DNA of 64,000 bases from Lepidonotus clava (Eukaryota > Annelida > Polychaeta > Phyllodocida > Polynoidae). The notes beneath the pieces were generated by a model. That model saw only the letters and a list, made by a program, of their open reading frames with translations, searched no databases and had not been told where the DNA came from. Below, piece by piece: positions 12,901 through 24,900 of this stretch. The translations under genes and the position numbers were made by a program. The DNA is taken from NCBI GenBank assembly GCA_936440205.1, contig OW387133.1, positions 48,634,374 to 48,698,373 on the forward strand, written 5' to 3'. How positions within the stretch are numbered: position 1 is the first letter of the stretch; each line of letters begins with the position of its first letter.

Positions 12901-15900
12901 GAACCAACCCCCAGGAAAAGGACCACTCCATGAAGGAGCACATGCATCACTTGGTAATGTGTGGCATTTCTCCAGTATGCCTTCATTAGTTCCTGCAATT
13001 GTATGCTTTATACTTGATGCTTTCTGCCTGCCTGGCAGTTCATCTTCATTAGTTACCTCCAGAGTGGCTGATGTAGCAGTGGCCTCTGGGTCCCTTACCT
13101 GGCTGTCGGTCTAACAGAGAAACCCCCCATATCTGTCGGGGTCTGTCAGCGCCCCTGGTGGCAGTAGGGGTCAGTCCTGGTCCGCTACAGACAGAATACA
13201 ACAGCTGTTCTCACACCCGTGAGTCTCTGAGTGAGCAACTCCAACCACTCCAGGCTCGGCCTGAGGAAGAGTAAATTAACAGCTCCTATATAATGGTTAA
13301 TGTCCTTAGAAGTCGTAACCCCCACTCACCCCGAGGATTGAGTCACGAGTGAGGCTCGGGGTAGGGGTTGGTGGGGTCAGCTTACAAAGATCCAGGTGGA
13401 GTTATGTTTGTAGGGGGGTAAATGAAAACCCAAAGCAAAGGATATTGAAGACAAAATAAAAGATTTATGATTAGGAAAATCATGGTTTAGGTTTGTCAGT
13501 GGTCAAAATTATTGCTGATTTAAAGATGCTTCTACCTAGAGAAAGCTGACTTGCCGAGAACTCTACTGGCAGGGAAATGGACAAAGCTAGCCCTTTATAA
13601 GAATGCCATTGGCCCCTTTGGTCGTATGTATGTATGCTGCCAATCATTCTTGTCAGAAACCTAAGAGAACTCATGAATCATAGAAATTTCAATGAATATG
13701 TCTTGGCCTAGAGGAACTCAAGAGAATGCAATGACAGCTCTCTCCTATCTCTTGAGAGTTAAAAAGCCTGCCTAATGGGTCGTGGAGAGGGGCTTTGGTC
13801 ACCGACAGGTCTTGGCTAAGCTCTTGTAAGAATCTTAGTTGCATCGTCTGTGTTATTGCTCTCAGAGATGTCAATCCACCTCCTTCGCCACTAAATGTTT
13901 CCATTTGTTAAAGTATTCATGTAGACATATTCGACATACTTTAGATATTCTTCTAAAGTACAAAATCGCGATAGTCGTCTTTTTAACGACAGTGCCATGA
14001 CCTTGGCCCACAATCTGTTTGACCTTCATGACGTCACAAAGTGTCTGAACATTCACCAGTTCATTTCCAAGGTCACCCTCCCGTCTGCGTCATCGTGGAC
14101 TGACCAAGGCTAGAGACTGACCCTCCCAGTCCATATCCCTCCCTATACCGGGCTCTGTAAGTCTGGGTAACCTCCGACCCCTGACCTCGAGCTGAAACCT
14201 TCGACCCCTGGCCGCCAGATGTCAGCCCTGCGGCAAGACACATGAAGTACTTCCGGGCCGGCGTCGGGGGTGTTTGTATTGTGATCTAGCTGGGGGCAGG
14301 AGGAGGAGGAACGGTCAGATAGTCTGAAGGTGTTGATGAGGCGGTGGGCGGAGGACAACGGCGCCCCCGGCCACTGGGCGGTCAGATCAGGTTAGGGTTG
14401 AGGAGTTAGGACAGCCCAACATTAAGGATTCATCTTCAAATGGCCTCCTTTTGACCTGCTATGTGCTGAAAAAGAATTGCCCCGGAGCAACCAAAGGGTT
14501 TTCAGCTGAAGCAAAGGGTACCTTTCTCGCATCCCTCCCGGGGTACGTCAGTTAGGACTGCTGTCTGTTGACGGCAAGAAAACGTGAACATTGGGATGAG
14601 ATAAACGGGGAGTTAATTTCGAAATTTGAGACTTGGGTACAATAAAGAAGTTGGATTTTGGTATATGATGTTTACTCTGGCTTAAAGATTATGATACTAT
14701 AATATGCTAACAACCTTAGAATGCGTATACTATACATGTATATAGAACTGAGGATAAGAGACCAGGTATAGCAACAAAATATAGACTGTAAAAGTAAACC
14801 ACGCTGCTCTTTCCGATCTCCACTCAGGTCCTAAATTGATAAACCATCCCCAACATTTCTGGAGCTATTCGGAGCCTACTCAGCCCCAACAGGTCGCAGC
14901 GTGTAGTAAACAACAGACAGCGGCAGGCAGCTGCGGCCGTCAGTCCACCAGTGACCAGACAGGGTGGGAATCAGGGGCGTTAACCTTCGCTTGACCTCGG
15001 CCTGTGAAGACAGGTAAGACAACCCAGGGCACGTGGCCCTGCCGGCCGCCACCTCGGCCCGTCACCGGCCTGAGAGTCAGCAGGGCGCGCCCCGGGGTTC
15101 AGGACCCGCGTGGTGGTCCATCCGCCATGTCAGGGTGTCCGGCCCGCCCACCCAAAGCCCCCGGAGAGGGGGCGGGCTGGGACGCGATCAGTCATAATTT
15201 TATGTGGAATCACTCACCATTAGACTGATTCATGTGAGGTGGTATCGTGATAGGAAACACGGGTTATCTCGATAGGAAACACGGGTTTTCATGACATCAA
15301 ATGGCAGGTATCTGGTGAGGGTGGCATTGGCTGTCGTTGGTGGACGAAGTAATGGGTGTAGGTGAAAAGAAGATCCAGATGGAGCGCGGTGCTTCTATAG
15401 ACCACAGATTAATGACGCAGATCAGTGTCAGAAAAATATCTGGTCTCCGTGATCAACCAGACAGATTTGCTGATGTCACCGAAGTTAATGGTGTACATGG
15501 CAATCAGAATATCACGATGTGTCGTCTTTCATCTTATTCATATAACAACTGCAGGGCATAATTGAATTGGAGTAACAAAGTGTATTTTGGCACCTATTTT
15601 TGAACAAAAGTAGAGTGTAACTGAAAAGAGAGGTAGGCCTATTCAACCGAGATTTGCGCATAGGTGCCCATGGAACAGCATTACAAGGCAAGCAAGTTGG
15701 AAGCAGTCAGAGTTCTAGAGCACTGTCAAAGCAAGGATGTCACAGACAGGTAAGGAAGATAGATAGGTAGCTGTAACCGAGTGCTCTCATAATCAGTTAA
15801 ACAGAAACAAGCACCTAGGTGATGTCACTAATCAAAGAAGATCATCAGATGGCAAACAGGTGGGAAGCTGTCACAGCGTGCTGTCACAGACGGGTGAACC

Positions 15901-18900
15901 AAGAAACACTCAGAGGTGCCCATGGAACAACATCGCAAGGCAAACAAGTTGGTAACGGTCATAGTATGTTGTCACAGGCAGCTGATGAACATTGAATTGC
16001 TCAGAGGTGCTCACAAGGTAGTCAGGTAAGGAGTTGTCACAGTGTGCTGTCTTAGGCAGCTGAAACTTGATTTGCTCAGAGGTGCTCACATGGTGAGCAG
16101 ATAGAGAACTGCCACAGAGTGCTGTCTTAAGTGGCTGAACCTTGAATTGCTCAGAGGTACTCACTGGGTGAGCAGATAGAGAATTCTCAGAGTGCTGCCT
16201 CAGGTAGCTGAACCTTGGCGAGCAGGTGGGGAGCTGTCACAGAGTGCTGTCTTAGGCAGCTGAACCTTGAATTACTCAGAGGTGCTCACATGGTGAGCAG
16301 ATAGAGAACTGTCACAGAGTGCTATCTCAATTTGAGCAGATAGAGAACTGTCACAGAGTGCTGTCTTAGGCAGCTGAACCTTGAATTGCTCAGAGGTGCT
16401 CACAAGGCGAGCAGGTAGGGAGCTGTCACAGAGTGCTGTCTTAGGTAGGTGAACCTTGAATTGCTTAGAGGTGCTCACAACGCAAGCAGATAGAGAACTC
16501 TTACAGAGTTTTGTCTCAGGCAGCTGAACCTTGAATTGCTCAGAGGTGCTCACAAGGCGAGCAGGTAGGGAGCTGTCACAGAGTGCTGTCACAGAGAAGC
16601 CCAGACACAGCAGGGCCCGTGTGGTCAGGCTGTGATAAAGGCGGGCTGCTGACGGCCGCTGCCGTCATTACGGGGCGCGCTGAGCCGTGGAAGGCAGCGT
16701 CTCAAAGAGCCATAACTAATCTTGTCTCAGCGCGGCCCCAAAGGATGCCCGCCGCCCGCTAATCACGCCGCTGATTGCCTCCAGACGGCGCCCCGGCCGC
16801 CCGGCGCCCAGGCCGGCGCCACTGGGCGTCGCAGGGTCGGGGCGCGACCCGAGGGGCGACGGAGGCGACGATGGGGAGACGGAATCGGAGGTGGCTGGAA
16901 GGGGAGCGGGACACCAGCGAAGGATTTGGTGGAGTTCGTAGAGGGTAACTGGAAATGGAGGAGAGGAAAAGTGGAAAGCAAAGAGGATGGTCTCAGACAG
17001 TGCCAAGCTTTTGCATGAGTTGTTGTAATTTTTTTTATAGCATGGGGAAGTGAATGAGAAAATGTAGTTGGATGAGTGGGTATAGAGGGAAAGGATGGTA
17101 CCTATTGCCTTCGGCCTTCCAAAGCAACAGTGTCCGGTCTGGCTTTTAGCCTGATTGAAATAAAGAATTGATAATCCTTGCTATATGGCTGTCAGGTCCC
17201 TAAGCTGCCACCGTCCACTATAAATAGAGAAGGGATTCGATGAAAGTCTAAGAGGCTATGCCCTGCGGCCAACCTCACCTGGTGGCCACAGGTAGAAAAG
17301 CCCTCTTCTCGCCTATTAAGGTATATATATCAGACCTTGCATTACCAGTGTTAGCCTGGAGTAAGTCTCAGGTGGTGGATGAACTCGCTTACTATTTACT
17401 CTGTTGGTGATTTCCCCCCTGTCCGTCTCTTCCCTTAGCTGCTAAGGACGAACGTGCCCCCTATAAGTTAATCTAGTTTTGGCCGCTTTTCAGGCCACAT
17501 TTCAGTATGTATCCATTAGAGCAACTCGGGCTCTATCTTTAAATTGAAGTTTTCAAATCTATCCATTTCACGTTGGTTTTCAAGGTCTGTGCAAAACTTT
17601 TTTTGATAACTTCCCCACCGGGCTATAGCTAGCGGCAGCCTATCTGCACTAATCCGGACGGAAACCACTACAATTTATTAATTAATTCTGAAAATACCTT
17701 AGCCTGAGGTTATGAAAAGTGTTTCATATGGATCACGTCCATATAAAACACACAATAGCCCATCGGGCTAGTTGCTTACAAAATGGGTAAGTTGTGCACT
17801 AATGTATAAGGTATGGCTGTTCATTGGACACATTGCTAAACAATAAATGAGACGCATACCCTACAACGAAGGGAAATGTGCATGGGAAAACGGAAGGGAG
17901 CTAACAGCTTTCAATAATAACCAGGGTACGGAACATGCAGGAGGAACTCACCATCCAATTTTACCTCCCTGAATGGTCGCTTCCAAGTTGATTTAATCAA
18001 AACGTACAGCATCAAAGGCCTTCAACTGCGTGTTCATTCCGATAAAAAAAACGTATCTGCTATACATAAACTTGGTGGGAAATTGCTCCCTCTTGTTCCT
18101 AGATTTAGTTTCATATTAGATTGCTTACCTTGATTCCAAAGGATGAAAGGCTTTGTACTCGATTGTATTAGAATTTTAAACAAATACACATGTATTTGAT
18201 TAATTCAAATCAAATATCAAGGAGACAGACACATAACAAATATAATGTATACAAATACAAATACGCCTGTTCGGTAGTTATATGTTCTTAATAATATCTA
18301 AACCTGCAAGATAATCAGCTATTTAATTCGGGCCTATAATGTTTGTACAGTTTCCTGCACTTGCTCCTCTGTGTCTATGCGTGTACAGGCAAAGGGATTG
18401 AGACAGTCCCATTTGAATTACTTTTTAATCCATGTTCCGTCAATCATGAAATTATACCCGTAAGTGGTTTGAAGAGGGAGCTGGCAACTTCAAGCGGGGT
18501 CAGGTCATTTCCTTTACAATACACGATCAACGATTTGGTTTGGTCCAGTTAACCCAATATGAAGACCCGTTTTGGGCGGAGTAATTGAATTGGGATGCTT
18601 ATAGAAGGTGATTGTGCACATAATTATGAGACAGACCATTCAGCAAGTTTGCCCGGCGCCCCGCAAAGTGGTCGCCGATTCTGCGGGCGGGAGTTCGTCG
18701 GCGGTAACTTGCCGGCCGACGCGTCTTTTGTCGACCGGAAGTCTGTGATCAGCCCGCCCGCTGAAAGCTTCACAAGATCCGCCGGAAGACATCTGAGAGC
18801 GGCGTCATGGGAAGCTGCGCACTGGACTGCGCAGAGATGTGATTGTCGGGGTGTCGGGTGTGGCGCGGGGTGCTGCCCCCTGGTGAGCGCCGCCTCCACC

Positions 18901-21900
18901 TGCAAGACGGACGGCAACATCCGGCGGCGCGCGGCGCGCACTTCAAAGCGCCGACGATGGGATTCCTTTGTTTCTGCGCCAGCGTTGTGAGATGGGTGGG
19001 GGCGCGGGGCGGGGGCGCGGGGCGGGGCCCCGGGCGGTGAAAGCTTATAGCGTGTTATTATAGAGGCGCGAGCCGCTCGCCGCCCGACAGGTCAGGGCTG
19101 GACCCCGCCGCCCGCGCCGACACCACAAACGAATTATATGGTTTTCCCGGATTCGCAGCTGACGTTCGGAAGCCCGTCGGGGTTGGGGCGTTCTCTAGGG
19201 GAGGGGTAAGGGCCAGGGGTGGGTTGGAATACACAGACCGGTCGTCTTTGCTGTGCACAGTGGCCGACGATGTCTTTGACAGGTTATAGCTCTGGCGCTA
19301 TACTGAACATAAGCACATCAAGAAATGGGATTTTGTGTAATCCTAGCCATTTGAGTTACATGTATTCGCCCATCTAAAAATTTGGCAAACGGTAGCTAAA
19401 TCTCTCTGCATTACATAACTAACTCAGTACGATGTATGTAATCAGTTCGTCCGTAGAATAGATACGAGTACGTACAACATCTTTACAATGCAAACACTTA
19501 GTCATAGTATTTACCAATGTATATTCTTCTATGTTTTTGAGGTTTAGTGATAATTCGTATATATTGGACTGCCATGTTTATCACTCATAACCTTCATGTT
19601 GCACACCAGTGTCATATTCCGTCCCACAGATGGCGATGGAAGATAAGAATTAAGTTTTCTAACAAAGACAAGAAAATAGGGTTTCTCATTCTGTAATTGA
19701 TTAATACAGACTGAAAAACATAGTCTTCTAATTGAATGTAACAAGACGTGGCTTATTATATAGTCCATGTCCATGCCCCGGGGCAGTGGTGGTACCTCCC
19801 ATGTCCTGCGTTAACCCAGTGACAACCCCCTGCTGCCCTACCGCTGATTTATTACCCAACCAAATGACTTCAATCATAACAATTCTACGAGTAACTGCTT
19901 CTCTGCGGGACGAGCTGACGACCACCAACCCTGGGCACATCAGCAGATTTGACAATTTATTGTCGCCGTGTACAGATGGACTGGTTAATGTGTGACCTCA
20001 TCCCGCCCCCGCTTCTACCCAGCAATCTGCTTTTAACAAAATATCTGCTCATATAAGTTTTATTAATATATTTTTGACAGTTTTGATTCCCCCCCTATAC
20101 TTCTATGGAAATGTGTTTTATTTGTTCAAGTTTATCATATCGCTTGTATTGTTTTAAGTTGATGACGTAAAAAAGAAACGTTGTTCTCTCTTACTCTGTG
20201 ATTAAAAGAGCTTGCTTTAACTTCTAATTCTAATGTATATTTTGGTTTGTTTAAGTTTGCAAATAAGTAAGGACTGTATATAAAAGGAAAAACAGGCAGG
20301 CTTAACAGTTAATCAAGTGATGTTGGCTGCAGCCTTCTGACCTGATGAGTTTCCTGTTTGCTTTCTAGAGCCTAAATATAAAGGATCCCATTTTATGGAG
20401 CATATATTTAGTAAGTAGCCCATCCAATGTCTCTGTTCATACAGACGCTATATACATAGGATTATCGTTAAGCTTCTGTTCGTCCTCCGTGTTTGTATCC
20501 GAGAATTTTTTACTTCACTTCACCTCTGGCATCATAAGAACTTAGACCTTCACAGTGAAATTCTCCATCCTATTTGTTACTAAGTAGTTCGTATATAAAC
20601 AGTCACTTTTTAGTCGCTTTATATTATTGTAAGTGAGGGGTAACCGTACCCTGAGAAAAAGAGCCCCTCCTGCCCTGACTCCCCGCTGAGACCCAATCTC
20701 TATAGCTGGTCTGCCTCTTTACCCCCAACCCCGCCTGTATCTGTCCGGGTTTAGATCATCTCCGTGCTAACGTCGCATGACTGTGACTCACCTTACCATG
20801 GCCACTTCATCCAGTATCCCCGGCCGTTTTCCATCACTATACTAAGTCATACCAGCTTTTCTTCTCCCCTTCATACAACATTTATATCAATTATTCTTTC
20901 CTTGAGGGCATCTTTTTCCTTGATCCTCCTATTGTCATTTTTCATACTTTTATAAGGGTTAATGTTCTTTCAGTAGAAAACCCTCATTAGTGATCATTGT
21001 AAGGTGGACGTCGTTATCAGCATGGTCATGCCTTGCTACACATGACTCACTTAAGGCTCTGAGGTTTCGCACGGTGTGTGACGTCACTCTGAAATGACGT
21101 CCCTGATGACGGCGCTCCATGTTTGGTGTGATGAGGGTAACGGCTTGGCTTTGTCGGAGTCCGATAGAGTGTGGGTTTGATTTGTAGGTTATTAGTTAAC
21201 GTCACAGGGTGTGTACGTCACCATAACGTGCCCTATCCAGAGACGTATATGGAAGGAGTACAGATGATAGATCATCTTCTTTATTCGTTGGTCACATACT
21301 TCAAGTATTGTATTCTTGACCAGGCTAAAGTGTTTTGGAGTGGACAGGGGCGTGCTTCATTAGAAAGTGCATTGTGGCTTCCCTCGGCGCTATATTAACA
21401 AATTTGGTTCCAAGTTGGGACGACGCGCACTGTAGCAATTATCCTTGATTTAGATAGGACGTCTGTCACGAGAAGTGTTAGATACGTTTACTGTATTATC
21501 AGTTCTCGTTCAGGTACAGTTCAGGCAATTACACTACATTCCCTTAGCTCATAAGCGGTAAGAATTTACACGTTCAACTCAAAGAGAAAACTTGAGACAA
21601 AAGTGAGACAAACAAATTGAGACAAAAGTGATCATGTACTTATATGAAGCGTTGAGAAAACATCCAACACAAAGGAAATTCTTTTGATTTATGAAATCTG
21701 TGATGTATTATTGAATAAATTCGGCTGAATGGACAAATTCCACCCGTACACCATGTTATCCCACATATTCGGGTAGTAAACATAACCGGCTCCAGGCACG
21801 TCTTACGTCACTGGGACGCTAGGGCGACTAGAGTCTTTTTTTTCTTACCATGTATGCTGGTGGCTTGTAAGAACCGTAACCAATGCCTCTTTTAACACAA

Positions 21901-24900
21901 CGTTTCTTACAATAAGTAATACCCATCCTGGGCGTGTTTACCTCTCAGAGGTAAAACTATCAGAGGGCTGCTGTCGGAGGTCGACGTGTAAGGTAGAGGT
22001 AGATGTGTAGGGGAACGCTGGATTGTGTCACGTGATCTGATCACAGACGCTGCCTGGTCACGTGACGGGACGCCTGGCACGTGACTGGTCACGGACAGAC
22101 GCCCCTACGGCCACCAGGGGGTGCTGGCGTCTGGGCCCTTAGGGAGCCCACTCATCTACCTTTGTACCTGGAAAAACATTCCTGGCAAGACTCCGTAGAC
22201 ATAGTAAACAGGGTTAGAGAGTAAATCTATAACAGGATGTTATCATTTTAGGCGCGTTTATTGCATGCTACAAACATGATTCCAATTAGTCTACATAAAA
22301 ACATTTGTTTTAAAACAAGTACGCCAACTGTTGTGTTTTCATTTTTAAAAAGCCAGTGTATACACTATCTTTTTCTATGTGTGTAAATTTAGTTTTAAAC
22401 TTTCCTTTGAACGGCATTTATCCAGAGACACACGTCATTCACTTGCATCCCTAATCCGTTCTTTTGTCTCAAGCATTATGTCCTTCAATTCATCCACTCC
22501 AAAGAAAAAGCTATCGAAAAGCCCCATAATGCTGAATAAAGTTTAAAAGTAGAAGATAGCACGGGTATGGGATACATTATGCCCCCCGTACTCCCTCACT
22601 GCTGCTGTAAAAAAACAGCAGACGACATTTCCGGCGAGGTCAGGATGAGATCCATCAATACCTTATCTGGCGTTATCATGGAGGTGGACATGTTATCATT
22701 GACGACTGGTGCTATCTGCCGCCTCATGCTGACGGCGGCGTCTGGACCAGGTGTGGTCGGGAGGGGGGCCTCCGTCCGGTAATAAGAGAACCCGCACCCA
22801 CACAACGTTATACAAATACAGCCACGGGGACCCCTGATAACATTACGGGTGGGCCGGAGGGGTGGGGATCTAGAAAATGCCCGTTCAAACAGAGCGATTT
22901 ATCGCATATAGACGTCTGGGGATTTGACCCCCAAAACTAGATGTATATTTGAAAGCCATATTGGTAATTATACTTAATATTTTGATATTGTTACACAACC
23001 AGAACTCCTCTAAGATCCATTGAATGGTTCTTAAAAAGTACTTAGCGTTTTATCCAGTAACATGAATCAATCTGCTTTTTCCCACACTCTCTTGCAAGGA
23101 ATTTGCTCCGGTCTGCAAAGATATGATGATCCAACCTATCTTGCTTGTCCCCATTCCGCAACATCCATGATTCCAGTTCCAAGCCAAAAAACGTTTCTTA
23201 GACTCGATGAAGTAGGATCTTTACACCTTATGGTATGAGAATTGTACTTAAGTGTGGTTTATTGGTCTGTCCTGATAATCCAGTAATTCGCTATCTAATC
23301 TGTCTTAGAAAACCTAACCATGACATGTGTAAGCCCTTCAGAAAGTGGACTTTCTTTTATTGGTGCAGGTATGCAGATTTTACCCCCATTCCCGATCCGC
23401 CCTTTTCCTGTCGCACACCCCACATACCTGTGGCGTCGGGGGTAATGAGAAGGGGTGTTCTGATTCGGGTCGGTCAGATGTTAAGGTGATCAGGGGTACG
23501 GTGGGGGAGGGGTGGGGGTGGTAGGAACGTTTGGTCAGCTGGCCCAGTCTGTCATTATCCACCCGTGAGTGCAGACTCATATCCGACTTGCACTTAGATA
23601 TGAAGACCCCCCTACAGTCTCATTAAACAGATAGCTGCTTGGCATTAAACCAGAACTTTTACACGTGTATTCCCGTTGCTAGTTTTCTGAAAACCTTCAT
23701 TAAAATATCTATCGGTTGATCAACAGTAAGATGTAATACAACTATAAAAAGGTACTGAGACGCCCTGGAGTTCTATTCATCTGGATAAAGGTAATTGTCT
23801 TCTTTGATTGAACCACACTTCGGAAATTGTCAATGATACAACAAATGCACTCTATCTATTCTAACTTGTAATCTCTTAGTTAAAATAGCTTCTAACGTTT
23901 AGTTTTATCAAGCTTAGTTTTTTCACTTTCGAAACACATTGACCTTGATTTGGGGCTTCATGTTGCCTCCCACCTAATGATAAGAACTGAGTGCATTGAA
24001 ACTGAAACTCAAAAATTAAAGTGCGTCAGATGTTCCCCCGACACAAAAACGAGCGTAAGGATTGGGAGTAAGGCCTGGTCGTAGCAGCTTGTATGGGAGA
24101 AGAGATACCTACATGTTGCCATGACAACAGCCCTTGGCGTCAGGGGGTAGAGAGATAGCACTTGGGTGGTGTTCTCTGTCTTTTTGTGAGTCGGTCAGGT
24201 GAAGTTGAGGTCTGGTTGGGGGAGGGTTAGCATGAATGAGATAGGCAAGGTTTCTTTTGATCAGGTCACTCAAGAAAAGAGTAGAAGGAAACAAACAGTG
24301 ATGGGACTGCCCTGGTACCAAGATCCAATGAGAAGGGAATGTAAACGTACCAGTAGCTGAAATGGGGAGCAAGGGGTATCCAGGGTACGAAGAAGTTATG
24401 CTACCCTGGGAATAACAATATGAAAGGAATTCATGAGACCCCCTAGCAAGACCCAAATGCACTCTTTATAGATTTGTAATGTAGAGATAGGTGCTTGCAA
24501 TGTTTAGACAATCGTCGGATGAATTTAATCATTCAGTCACATAAGAACCTAAATAACTAAGTGAGAAATTATATTTCTTTTAATACTGTCTGATATGAAA
24601 ACCATGGTGTTCTTGTAGCGCAGCAGGTCTACAATCTCGTAAGCGATAGACGGGCTATTGTATTGCCTGTGTCATGACAAAATCTAGATTTGTGTATAGA
24701 AATTAATAGAGTCCTCTTTAAAATTCGAAATGTAAATACCTGGTTACATAGATAAACAAATACATGTATAGCCTTAAATAAGTATGATATATCTTTAGGA
24801 TAGTTAATGGAACTTGTTTGCAAATATTTCAAAATTATTTCATTTAAACGTAGGGAATATGTCATCTTTCAAGAAACTCACTGCACCCACCGGTATGCCA

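Noticed and set aside
16272-16592. Repeating 25-residue minus-strand protein
   Set aside because: Explained by a minisatellite whose unit length is divisible by three. No start, signal or family match.
16716-17018. Overlapping open frames of about 96-98 codons on both strands
   Set aside because: Both strands are open together, which is what CpG-rich composition produces. Neither reads like a protein.
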